From assembly GCF_040640155.1 (NCBI RefSeq), contig NZ_JBFABE010000013.1, positions 62,001-126,000 on the forward strand: DNA of 64,000 bases. Reading direction: 5' to 3'. A model generated the notes under the pieces. That model was given only the letters and a program-made list of their open reading frames with translations. It was not told the origin of the DNA and did not search any database. Position 1 is the first letter of the stretch, and every line of letters begins with the position of its first letter. A program made the position numbers and the translations under genes. The stretch comes from Streptosporangium sp040640155. GTDB lineage: Bacteria > Actinomycetota > Actinomycetes > Streptosporangiales > Streptosporangiaceae. Shown in pieces: positions 8,164 to 15,355 of this stretch.

Positions 8164-9104
8164 CGATCCAGTTTCGCACGCTCCCATGCCCTGATCGCGT
8201 GCTCGGGCCTGTGCGCCGTGGTCCCGCTGTCGAGCACGATCGTCTGGCCGGTCACGCACCGTGCCTCGTCCGAGACGAGGAAGGCGGCCAGCGCGGCCAC
8301 GTCGTCCGGTTCGGCCGGCCACGGCAGGAGGCGTTCGGCGGCCTTCTCGGCCAGCCGCTCCGGCGGCATCGCCTCGCGTGCCGCGTCGGTCATCACCAGC
8401 CCGGGGGCGATCGCGTTGCAGCGGATGCCGCGCGAGCCGTACATGGTCGCGACGTAGCGGACCAGGCCGGTCAGGGCCGACTTGGAGGTTCCGTAGGCCG
8501 CGTGGTCGGTCGCGCCGACCAGCCCGGAGACCGAGGAGGTCAGCACGATCGCGCCGCCGTCGCGCATCGCCGGGACGGTGTGCTTGACCATGAGCATCGC
8601 CCCGCGCACGTTGACGGCCATGGTGCGGTCCCAGACCTCGACGGCGAGGTCGAGCAGGTCCCGGTCGCGGCCGTAGACGTCCCGGTCCAGGCAGGCGGCG
8701 TTGGAGTGCAGCACGTCCAGCGGCCCGAACGAGGCGGTCAGCTCGGACACGGTGGCCTTCACCTCCGCCTCCTGGGACACGTCGCACCGGAGCGCGCACG
8801 CGGTGCCGCCGGCGGACCTGATCCGCTCGGCGACCCGGCGCGCCCCGGCGGCCCACAGGTCGGCGACCCCGACGAGGGCCCCCTCGGCGGCCAGCCGCCG
8901 CGCGGTCGCCGCGCCGATCCCGGAGGCCGCCCCGGTGACCAGCGCCACCCGGCCGGCCAGCCTGCCGCCCGGTCTCCCCGCCGGTCTCCTCACCGGTCCC
9001 CACGCCGACCCGCAGACCGGTCCGTCCGGCGGTCCGTCCGGCGGTCCGTCCGGCGGTCCGTCCGGCGATCCGTCCGGCGGTCCTTCGTCGGGGCGCGTCA
9101 CCAT
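8160..9104 (-). CDS. Short-chain dehydrogenase/reductase (SDR)
   Basis: This is a classical SDR of about 314 residues. The cofactor motif TGAASGIG is at residues 61-68, SNAA stands in the usual NNAG position, SSVSG supplies the catalytic Ser and YGTSK the Tyr/Lys pair; the end shows RCNAIAPGLVMTDA and VSDEARCVTGQTIVLDSG. Residues 8-33 are a (PDGP)n tail absent from ordinary SDRs. The ATG at 9104 overlaps the end of the P450 gene, which supports the start, but GTG codons at 9101 and within the tail are alternatives. It probably oxidises an alcohol made by the neighbouring P450 or dioxygenase. Confidence 0.88.
   Translation of the reverse strand: MVTRPDEGPPDGSPDGPPDGPPDGPPDGPVCGSAWGPVRRPAGRPGGRLAGRVALVTGAASGIGAATARRLAAEGALVGVADLWAAGARRVAERIRSAGGTACALRCDVSQEAEVKATVSELTASFGPLDVLHSNAACLDRDVYGRDRDLLDLAVEVWDRTMAVNVRGAMLMVKHTVPAMRDGGAIVLTSSVSGLVGATDHAAYGTSKSALTGLVRYVATMYGSRGIRCNAIAPGLVMTDAAREAMPPERLAEKAAERLLPWPAEPDDVAALAAFLVSDEARCVTGQTIVLDSGTTAHRPEHAIRAWERAKLDR
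9019..9083 (-). repeat. 12-bp tandem repeat, about 5.4 copies, in the SDR 5' end
   Basis: The unit GGTCCGTCCGGC (plus strand) is repeated at 9019, 9031, 9043, 9055 and, with one change, 9067, followed by a partial copy. It encodes the PDGP repeats of the SDR N-terminus and preserves frame whatever the copy number. Confidence 0.9.
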
Positions 9105-10300
9105 TCGACCTCCAGCGCGGTCAGGCCACGGCCGACGATCGACGTACGGTAGGCGACGGGCGGCGCGCCCGGTGCCAGGCGCAGGCGCGGCAGGCGCTCG
9201 CCGAGCACCTCCAGCGCGGTGCGCAACTGCAGGCGGGCCAGCGCGGCCCCCACACAGAAGTGGATGCCGTACCCCAGCGTCATGTGCGCGTCGGCGTTGT
9301 GGCGGGCGGGGCGGAACTCCTCCGGCGCGTCGAAGACGTCCTCGTCGTGGGCGGCGGAGTCGGTGGACAGCATGCAGAGCGCGCCCGCGGGGATCGTCAC
9401 CCCGTGCATCTCCACGTCGGCGGTGACGTACCGGAACGAGCCGAGGCTGGCGCCGTCGATGCGCATGCACTCCTCGACCGCGGTGCGCAGCAGTTCGGGC
9501 GGGACCGGCCAGACTCCCTCGCGCAGCAGCCGCAGGACGCTGTTGCCGAGCTGGTTGGGCACGGTGTCGTTGCCGCCGAGCAGGATCGTGGAGATCAGCT
9601 CGACGACCTCGCGGTGCGAGAGCTCGGTGCCGATCAGCGAGGTCATCAGCGAGACGAAGTCGTCGCGGGGTCCGGCGGCGCGGGCGGCGACCAGCCGGTC
9701 GACGTAGTCGAGGTAGGCCAGGAAGCTCTCGGCCAGCACGAGCTGACGCTCGGGCGGCTGCGGCGACAGGAAGAGCTGGAACCAGTCCCTGACGTGTTCC
9801 CTGACGAAGTCCTCGTCGCGCTCGGGCACGCCGATGAAGCGGGCGGTGAGTCTCGCCGAGGGCACGTGCGCGATCTCCGCGACCAGGTCCGCCCCGCCGT
9901 GCGGGGCCACCCGGTCGAGCACCTCCTCGTTCAGGTCGCGGAGGCGCCGCTCCATGGCGGCGACGGCACGCGGGGTGAAGGCGCGCGAGACCGAGCGGCG
10001 CAGCCGGGTGTGGGCCGGCGGGTCCACGTTGGCGACGAAGCTCGACAGGAACGAGCCGTGCTCGCCCAGCACCCGCCTGGTCTCTTCGGCGAGGCTGCGC
10101 GAGATGGTCAGCGAACCCTCCGACGAGAAGCGCCGGGGATCGCCGTAGGCGGCGCGCACGTCCTCGTACCGGGTCAGGACGTAGGCGTCCAGGTGCTCGC
10201 TGCGGAACACCGGGCGCTCGTGGCGGAGCCTGCGCAGGAAGTCGTAGGGGGCGGCGACGTGCCAGGCCGCGCCGACGTCGAAGTCCTCAGCGGTGATCAT
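9098..10300 (-). CDS. Cytochrome P450
   Basis: This is a 400-residue bacterial class I P450 monooxygenase. The oxygen-binding I-helix motif is GGNDT (242-246), the ExxR pair is Glu277/Arg280, and the haem-binding loop LGYGIHFCVGAALARLQ carries the thiolate ligand Cys349; the usual first Phe of the loop is Leu here. VDPPAHTRLRRSVSRAFTP is the typical N-terminal third motif. No ferredoxin or ferredoxin reductase lies nearby, so electrons must come from elsewhere. It overlaps the phosphotriesterase-like gene (ATGA) and the SDR gene. The substrate is unknown, though the KstR2-like operators upstream suggest a hydrophobic ring compound. Confidence 0.93.
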   Translation of the reverse strand: MITAEDFDVGAAWHVAAPYDFLRRLRHERPVFRSEHLDAYVLTRYEDVRAAYGDPRRFSSEGSLTISRSLAEETRRVLGEHGSFLSSFVANVDPPAHTRLRRSVSRAFTPRAVAAMERRLRDLNEEVLDRVAPHGGADLVAEIAHVPSARLTARFIGVPERDEDFVREHVRDWFQLFLSPQPPERQLVLAESFLAYLDYVDRLVAARAAGPRDDFVSLMTSLIGTELSHREVVELISTILLGGNDTVPNQLGNSVLRLLREGVWPVPPELLRTAVEECMRIDGASLGSFRYVTADVEMHGVTIPAGALCMLSTDSAAHDEDVFDAPEEFRPARHNADAHMTLGYGIHFCVGAALARLQLRTALEVLGERLPRLRLAPGAPPVAYRTSIVGRGLTALEVEW

Positions 10301-11307
10301 GACGTGCCTCCGGGTACGGCCCCGCGCGCCTCGCGCCGGGTGAGGATCGCGCGGGGGTTGGCGACGAGCATCTGGTCGATCTGCCCGGGGGTGACGCCCC
10401 GCCTGCGGAGCTCGGGCAGCACGTCCCTGGAGATGTGGAGCAGGTGGTAGTTCGGGTGGCGGTGCCGCACGACGTCGGCGTCGAAGCGGTCGTTGAAGCA
10501 GTAGGAGTCGTGGGAGAGCACCATCCGGTCGGCGTGGCCGCGCGCGGCGAGCTCGGCGACGACCCGCACCCGGTCCTCGAACGGGCTGATCGTCTCGATG
10601 CCGAACCGGTCCATGCCGAGGTAGGAGCCGTTGGCGATGAGCTCCTCCAGGTAGGCGAGGTCGGTGGAGTCACCGGCGTGCCCGATGACGACCCTGGACA
10701 GGTCCACCCCGAGCCCCGCCAGCAGCCGCTGCTGCTCCAGGCCGCCGCCTGAGGCGCTGTGGGAGTGGGTGGAGATCGGCACCCCGGTCTCCAGGTGCGC
10801 CTCGGCGACCGCGCGGAACACCCGCTCGCAGCCCTTCGTCATGCCGAGGTGGTCGCTGGCGCACTTCAGCACCCCGGCCCTCACCCCGGTACGGCCGATC
10901 CCCTCGACGATGTCCCGGACGAAGAACTCGGCCAGCCGGTCGGGACCGCCGAAGAGCGAGCCGGGCCCGCGGTTGCCGAAGTAGGGCGGGAGGGCGTCGT
11001 AGGTGTACAGGCCGGTGGCGGCCACGATGTTGACCTCGGTCAGCTCGGCCACCCGCTGCACGGCGGGCACGTAACGGCCCAGCCCGACCACGGTCAGGTC
11101 GACGATCGTGTCGATGCCGTGCCGTTTGAGGTCCTCCAGCCGGGCCGCGGCCTCCCGGGCGCGGTGCTCGACGTCCCATCCCTCGGGGATGTCCGGCCAG
11201 TTCCACAGGATCTCGGGGCTGAGGCCGAAGACGTGCTCGTGCATGAGCGTCGCCCCCACGTCCCCGATCGGACCGGTGACCGTCTCCACCCCCGTCCGCT
11301 CACGCAT
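10297..11307 (-). CDS. Phosphotriesterase-family amidohydrolase (lactonase-like)
   Basis: This is a 336-residue PTE-family TIM-barrel metal hydrolase (PF02126). The complete binuclear metal set is visible: His23/His25 in LMHEHVF, Lys148 (carboxylated Lys) in GVLKCASD, His181 in ISTHSHS, His210 in IGHAGDS and Asp267 in LSHDSYC. Members hydrolyse lactones, phosphotriesters or carboxylic esters, and most bacterial ones are lactonases. The ATG overlaps the end of the PhyH gene by eight bases, and its stop overlaps the P450 start. In this operon a lactone formed by oxidative steps would be a natural substrate (inference). Confidence 0.9.
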   Translation of the reverse strand: MRERTGVETVTGPIGDVGATLMHEHVFGLSPEILWNWPDIPEGWDVEHRAREAAARLEDLKRHGIDTIVDLTVVGLGRYVPAVQRVAELTEVNIVAATGLYTYDALPPYFGNRGPGSLFGGPDRLAEFFVRDIVEGIGRTGVRAGVLKCASDHLGMTKGCERVFRAVAEAHLETGVPISTHSHSASGGGLEQQRLLAGLGVDLSRVVIGHAGDSTDLAYLEELIANGSYLGMDRFGIETISPFEDRVRVVAELAARGHADRMVLSHDSYCFNDRFDADVVRHRHPNYHLLHISRDVLPELRRRGVTPGQIDQMLVANPRAILTRREARGAVPGGTS

Positions 11308-12079
11308 GGGCGACGACGGGGAACCTCGGGTGCTCGAACGGGCGGTTGACCGCCAGCCCCAGGCCGTCGGTCTGCCCGTACGGCGTGCCGGTGTAGAGGG
11401 CGTCCGCGTCGAAGTAGGTCACCGTGAACGAGAGCCGGGCGCTGTCCCTGCGGTTGGCGGGGGCGCCGTGGACGGTCAGCGCGTGGTGCACGGTCGCGTC
11501 CCCGGCGGCCAGGTCCAGCGGCGGGGAGGTCTCCAGCTCCTTGAGCCAGGGATGCTGGGCGAACTGGTCGTCGCCGTCCCGGGTGAAGGAGCGGCCGAGC
11601 AGCCCGTGGCGGTGGGAGCCGGACAGGAACCGCAGGGAGCCCATGTCGGCGGGCACGTCCACCAGGGCCAGCCAGACCGTGAGCATGGCCGAGCGGTCCA
11701 TCGGCATCCACGGGAAGTCCTGGTGGAACGCGGTGGCGCCGTGCCCGCCGCCCGGCTCCTTGACCAGCAGGTTGGTCACCTGGACGCGCACCCCGCCCAC
11801 CCCGCGCAGCAGCCGGGTGGCGCCGCGCCCGAGGGCGGGCGCCGAGGCGAGGTCGCGGAAGTACGCGTCGGTCTCGGCGACGTCCCTGGACTGGCCGAAC
11901 GCCCGGTCGACCATCGAGGTCACCGCGCGCGAGCGTTCGGCGAGACGCTCCAGGGCCCGGTCGCGGAGCAGGGCCACGTGCCCGGGATCGACCAGGCGCG
12001 GCAGCCGCGCCCAGCCGTTCTCGGTGAAGAAGGCGACCTCGTCGTCGGTCACGTCGCGGACCGGGGTGTCGTCAGCCAT
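11300..12079 (-). CDS. Phytanoyl-CoA dioxygenase (PhyH) family Fe(II)/2-oxoglutarate oxygenase
   Basis: This is a 259-residue PhyH-family (PF05721) non-haem iron oxygenase that would hydroxylate an unactivated carbon with 2-oxoglutarate and O2. The facial triad is visible: His119 and Asp121 in FHQDFPW and the distal His204 in LTVHGAPANRR, whose Arg probably binds 2-oxoglutarate. It is the first gene of the five-gene operon. Its ATG at 12079 lies just inside the regulatory region with the two CAAGCGCTTG palindromes, one of them 32 bases upstream of the start. A dioxygenase and a P450 in one operon suggest several hydroxylations of one scaffold. Confidence 0.9.
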   Translation of the reverse strand: MADDTPVRDVTDDEVAFFTENGWARLPRLVDPGHVALLRDRALERLAERSRAVTSMVDRAFGQSRDVAETDAYFRDLASAPALGRGATRLLRGVGGVRVQVTNLLVKEPGGGHGATAFHQDFPWMPMDRSAMLTVWLALVDVPADMGSLRFLSGSHRHGLLGRSFTRDGDDQFAQHPWLKELETSPPLDLAAGDATVHHALTVHGAPANRRDSARLSFTVTYFDADALYTGTPYGQTDGLGLAVNRPFEHPRFPVVAHA

Positions 12080-12110
12080 GGCCCCAGTGTCGAACCTCCC
12101 CGACGTGTAA

Positions 12111-12124
12111 AGCAAGCGCTTGGT
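12111..12124. promoter_or_regulatory. Palindromic operator 1 (AGCAAGCGCTTGGT)
   Basis: A perfect 10-bp core CAAGCGCTTG sits 32 bases upstream of the PhyH start. With its flanks it fits the AnCAAGnnCTTGnT consensus described for the TetR-family regulator KstR2 in mycobacteria. No TetR gene lies next to it, so the regulator is not identified. Confidence 0.7.
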
Positions 12125-12134
12125 AAAGATGTCG

Positions 12135-12175
12135 GCCCCGGACCGGATCACGCGACGGGCTTCCCGGTCCGGGGC
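12135..12175. other. 12-bp perfect inverted repeat between the two operators
   Basis: GCCCCGGACCGG (12135-12146) is repeated inverted at 12164-12175 around a 17-base loop. It lies midway between the two palindromic operators in a divergent promoter region, where it could act as an extra protein site or fold in either leader RNA. Confidence 0.6.
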
Positions 12176-12190
12176 GCCACATCTATGCTT

Positions 12191-12204
12191 ATCAAGCGCT
12201 TGGT
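12191..12204. promoter_or_regulatory. Palindromic operator 2 (ATCAAGCGCTTGGT)
   Basis: A second perfect CAAGCGCTTG core, also fitting AnCAAGnnCTTGnT, lies 20 bases before the LLM-oxidoreductase ATG and just ahead of its ribosome site. Its centre is 80 bp from that of operator 1. The pair suggests one regulator controls both divergent units. Confidence 0.7.
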
Positions 12205-12223
12205 CAAGACAAGGGGGCATCCG

Positions 12224-13137
12224 ATGGACCGCCCGTTCCGGTTCGCCGCCGTGATCCGCGAGGCCCGCTCGGCCGGGGAGTGGGCCGAGAAGGCACGCCG
12301 CCTGGAGGACTCGGGCTTCGACGTCCTGCTCGTCCCCGACCACCTGGTCGGCCCCCGTCTCGCGCCGGTCGCGGCGATGACCGCGGCCGCCTGCGCCACC
12401 AGGCGCCTGCGGGTCGGCACCCTGGTCCTCGCCAACGACTTCCGTCACCCCGCGGTGCTCGCCAAGGAGGCCGCCACCGTCGACCTGCTCTCGGAGGGGC
12501 GGCTGGAGCTCGGCCTCGGCACCGGCTGGATGGCCGCCGACTACGCCTCCACCGGGCTGGCGTTCGAGCCGCCCCGGGTCAGGGTGGACCGGCTGACCGA
12601 GGCGATCACCGTGCTCAAGGGCCTGTGGGCGGGCGGGCCCTTCACCTTCCACGGCGAGCACTACCGGATCACCGAGCTGGACCAGAGTCCCAGGCCGTGG
12701 AGCCGCCCCCACCCGCGGCTGCTGCTCGGCGGCGGCGGCCCGCGCCTGCTCGGGCTCGCCGCCCGCGAGGCCGACGTGATCAACCTGGGCATGCGGGTAC
12801 GCGCCGACGGCACCGGCCCCGACGGCACGGACGGCGGGCGGGCCGCCTTCCTGGCCAAGATCGACGTGGTGCGCCGGGCGGCCGGTGACCGCTACGACCG
12901 GATCGAGCTGGGCACCAGCGTCCAGCAGGTCGGCGTCCGCAGGCCCGGCGAGCCGTGGAGCGCCGCGGACCCCTCCCGCCAGGACGACACCCCCAGGTGC
13001 TCCTCGGCACCCGCCACGACATCGCCGACAAGCTCCGCCACTGGCGCGACACCCACGACCTGTCCTACTTCGTGCTTCACCACGAGCGTGACCTGGACGC
13101 CTTCACACCGGTCGTGCGGGAACTCGCCGGCCGCTGA
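12224..13137 (+). pseudogene. LLM-class F420-dependent oxidoreductase with an internal frameshift
   Basis: This is a luciferase-like (LLM, probably F420-dependent) oxidoreductase starting at an ATG with an AGGGGG site. The first 256 or so codons read well (FAAVIREARSAGEWAEKARR, VPDHLVGPRLAP, LGLGTGWMAADY, LLLGGGGPRLLGLAAREADV). At a run of five C bases (12990-12994) the family C-terminus jumps to the -1 frame, continuing PQVLLGTRHDIADKLRHWR to a TGA at 13137. One missing C would explain this. Without a shift the frame runs open through the next gene. It may be a sequencing error, a decayed gene or slippage. It is divergent from the P450/PhyH operon and probably coregulated with it. Confidence 0.8.
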
Positions 13138-13210
13138 CCCCGCCCCGCCGCCCCGCCCCGCCGCCCCGCCCCGGCGATCCCCCGCCGCCCTCCCGGCCCC
13201 GTCCGGCGCC

Positions 13211-13834
13211 ATGATGGGCGTCATGAAACAGATGACGCTGCTGCGGCACGGCGAGACCGAGTGGAGCCGGGACGGCCGGCACACCGGGCGCACCGACCTG
13301 CCGCTCACCGCCAAGGGCGAGGAGCAGGCGCGCGGGCTGGCCCCGCTGGTGGTGGGCCGGACGTTCGACCTCGCCCTGGTCAGCCCGGCCCTGCGTGCCA
13401 GGGACACCGCCCGCCTGGCCGGCCTGGACGCCTGCGAGACCGAACCCGACCTGTGGGAGTGGGACTACGGCGGCTACGAGGGCATCACCACCGCCACGAT
13501 CCGCGAGAGCCGCGCGGGCTGGTACCTGTGGCGTGACGGCGTCGTCCCCGGCGACGCGGAGCACCCCGGCGAGAGCGCGGCGCAGGTCGGCGCGCGGGCG
13601 GACCGGGTGATCGCCCGCGCCATGGCCGCCGAGGGCGATGTGGTGCTGGTCGCGCACGGGCACTACCTGCGGGTGCTGTGCGCCCGCTGGCTCGGCCTGC
13701 CCCCCGAGGACGGCCGCCTGTTCCGCCTGGACACCGGCACCTACTCCCGGCTCGGCTTCGAGCACGACGAGCCGGTCGTCCTGGCGTGGAACGCGCCCCT
13801 CGAAACGGCGCCCGTCGGCAGGGCGCCCGTCTGA
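13211..13834 (+). CDS. Histidine phosphatase family protein (phosphoglycerate-mutase-like)
   Basis: This is a 207-residue member of the histidine phosphatase superfamily (PF00300). The phospho-accepting His is in LRHGETEW near residue 13, followed by VSPALRARDTARLAG, the EWDYGGYEG loop and VAHGHYLRVLCARWLGL with the second catalytic His. Size and motifs fit a broad-specificity phosphatase or acid phosphatase rather than glycolytic phosphoglycerate mutase. The start could be 13211 or the ATG at 13223; neither has a strong ribosome site. It follows the LLM gene by 73 bp and shares its unshifted reading frame, so annotation software may fuse the two. Confidence 0.88.
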   Translation: MMGVMKQMTLLRHGETEWSRDGRHTGRTDLPLTAKGEEQARGLAPLVVGRTFDLALVSPALRARDTARLAGLDACETEPDLWEWDYGGYEGITTATIRESRAGWYLWRDGVVPGDAEHPGESAAQVGARADRVIARAMAAEGDVVLVAHGHYLRVLCARWLGLPPEDGRLFRLDTGTYSRLGFEHDEPVVLAWNAPLETAPVGRAPV

Positions 13835-13862
13835 GAGGTCGCTCCCCGGCCGGTCAGGCCGG

Positions 13863-14639
13863 TCAGGCCGGGGGCGGCGGGGCGGCCGGGGAGAGACGGG
13901 AGCCGGGGAAGGGGGCCAGCAGGGTCTCCCGCCACGGCCCGGCGAGGAACTCCCTGGCCCGCCTCCCCCAGTCGAGCAGCCGCCCGTCCGCCTCCACCTC
14001 GTCGTCCAGGCCGAGCGCGGCGTCCCTGGAGCGCTGCAACGCCAGGTGGTCGTCCAGCGTCATGCCCCAGACGGTGACGACCTCGGTGTCGCAGAAGAGC
14101 ACCTCGTACAGGCCGACCGGACGGTGGCCGTGGTCGGCGAGGACGGGCGCGCGCTCGGTGCGTACGGCGTCGAGGTAGTCCAGCGCGGCTCCGGGCCGCA
14201 CCTGGGCGCTCTCGAACAGGTAGAACGGCGCCGCGTAGCCCTCGGCGACCAGGTCGGCGAGGGCCGGGCCGCCGTGGACGGCGCCCAGTGGCCGGGAGAA
14301 GGCGGAGAAGCGCAGGTCGTCGATGTCGGAGAGGAACAGCCTGGCGTCGACGCCGTCGTAGATGTTCATCATCTGCCGCCAGCCGCCGTCCCAGCCGCCG
14401 TGGCAGTCCCAGAGCGTGACGGCCCTGAACTGGGGATGGCCGGTGATGCCGACGGCGTAGAAGGCGCCCACCAGGTCGATGTCGCGGGACCTGATCGACA
14501 GGCCCTCGGTCAGCTCGGGGGCGTCGCGCTCCTCGTCCTGGCGCTTGTAGCCGGTGAGCCAGGTCAGGTACTCCAGCGGCCTGCGGGAGTTCATGGGCCG
14601 GAAGTCGACCTCCTCGACCAGGTAGATGCCTCGCCGCAC
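13863..14639 (-). CDS. Uncharacterised two-lobed protein, possibly NIPSNAP-like
   Basis: This is a 258-residue soluble protein of unknown function. Two similar halves can be made out, one with GIYLVEEVDFRP and TLWDCHGGWDGGWRQMMN, the other with VGLYEVLFCDTEVVTVWGM and HLALQRSRDAA. The alternation of beta strands with Trp-rich loops recalls NIPSNAP/dimeric alpha-beta barrel proteins, but this is a weak resemblance. The GTG start has a GGGGAGG site eight bases upstream. A palindrome with CCAAGC half-sites lies 19-34 bases before the start, like the half-sites of the P450 operon operators, hinting at membership of the same regulon. Its end faces the convergent histidine phosphatase gene. Confidence 0.65.
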   Translation of the reverse strand: MRRGIYLVEEVDFRPMNSRRPLEYLTWLTGYKRQDEERDAPELTEGLSIRSRDIDLVGAFYAVGITGHPQFRAVTLWDCHGGWDGGWRQMMNIYDGVDARLFLSDIDDLRFSAFSRPLGAVHGGPALADLVAEGYAAPFYLFESAQVRPGAALDYLDAVRTERAPVLADHGHRPVGLYEVLFCDTEVVTVWGMTLDDHLALQRSRDAALGLDDEVEADGRLLDWGRRAREFLAGPWRETLLAPFPGSRLSPAAPPPPA

Positions 14640-14657
14640 GGTGAACGCCTCCCCATC

Positions 14658-14673
14658 CCAAGCGAATGCTTGG
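14658..14673. promoter_or_regulatory. Palindrome CCAAGC-N4-GCTTGG
   Basis: CCAAGCGAATGCTTGG is a perfect 6-bp inverted repeat with a four-base spacer. It lies at the expected promoter position of the gene starting at 14639. The half-site CAAGC is the same as in the operators at 12111 and 12191, but those have no spacer. Confidence 0.55.
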
Positions 14674-14721
14674 TTGGCACACTAGCCGAGGGGGATCATG
14701 CCGTACAGGGTGAGGTGCGGT

Positions 14722-14991
14722 TCAGGCCGCGGCGGCGGCCGGCTGGGGGCCGCGGCCGGTCAGCCATTCGAGGACCTTGCGGTGGCCGTGGCAGGCGTCC
14801 TCGAAATGACCCCAGCGCCAGTACCTCGGCTGGTCGCGCACTCCGGTGACCCATGTGCGGTAGGACACCGGAGTGGGCGCACCCTCCCCCGTGGCGGCCG
14901 AGGCGACGCCGTAGGTACGGATCACGACGCGCCCGCCTGGCGCGATCAGCACGTCGTCGGCCACCGGGTACAAGGTCATCTGGTCCAGCAC
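14722..14991 (-). CDS. Small hypothetical protein next to the XRE/DUF397 locus
   Basis: This is an 89-residue protein of unknown function (VLDQMTLYPVADDVLIAPGG, VSYRTWVTGVRDQPRYWRWG, KVLEWLTGRG, Ala-rich end). The GTG at 14991 has a GGGGG site seven bases upstream; a GTG at 15009 is an alternative. It is soluble, with a basic Trp/Arg-rich middle. It lies downstream of DUF397 on the same strand after a 127-bp gap that contains lower-GC sequence with possible promoter function. It is likely real because codon bias is good, but no family was recognised. Confidence 0.5.
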   Translation of the reverse strand: MLDQMTLYPVADDVLIAPGGRVVIRTYGVASAATGEGAPTPVSYRTWVTGVRDQPRYWRWGHFEDACHGHRKVLEWLTGRGPQPAAAAA

Positions 14992-15118
14992 GTCTGAGCC
15001 CCCAATCACTGTGAGCTCGAACTCTTCCGCGCCGGCCCACTTCCCCGGTTACACCATCGGCGCGTCACGGTTAACCGGACCGTCCCGATGTAAAAACGGC
15101 GTTACGCCATCAGAGGCG

Positions 15119-15355
15119 TCACACCGTCAGACCGTCGAACTCCCCGTCCTTCACCCCGAGCACCAGGGCGCGGATCTCGTCCCGGGTGTAGATCAGGGCC
15201 GGCCCCTCGGGGAAGCGCGAGTTGCGGACCGCGATGCTGCCGTCCGACAGTTCGGCCAGTTCGACGCAGTTACCCGTCGAGTTGCTGTAGCGGCTCTTGC
15301 GCCAGCTGGCCCCGGCAAGGTCAGTGGCGGGCATACCGTTGTAGGTCTGCTTCAT
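15119..15355 (-). CDS. DUF397 small protein
   Basis: This is a 78-residue DUF397 protein with the diagnostic ASWRKSRYSNSTGNCVELAEL and AVRNSRFPEGPALIYTRDEI segments. The ATG follows the TAA of the upstream XRE gene without any gap, so the pair is cotranscribed and probably coupled. In Streptomyces such small proteins are encoded beside WhiJ-like XRE regulators and are thought to oppose or bind them, often with effects on development and antibiotic production. That partner role is inferred here from synteny. Confidence 0.92.
   Translation of the reverse strand: MKQTYNGMPATDLAGASWRKSRYSNSTGNCVELAELSDGSIAVRNSRFPEGPALIYTRDEIRALVLGVKDGEFDGLTV

Noticed and set aside
9019..9083. Short regular repeats considered as a CRISPR array
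   Set aside because: The units are contiguous, 9-12 bp long and without spacers; no cas genes are present.
12224..13834. A natural fusion of an LLM oxidoreductase with a histidine phosphatase
   Set aside because: The linker translates out-of-frame LLM C-terminal sequence; the real C-terminus and stop are visible in the -1 frame, so the fusion is an artefact of the frameshift.
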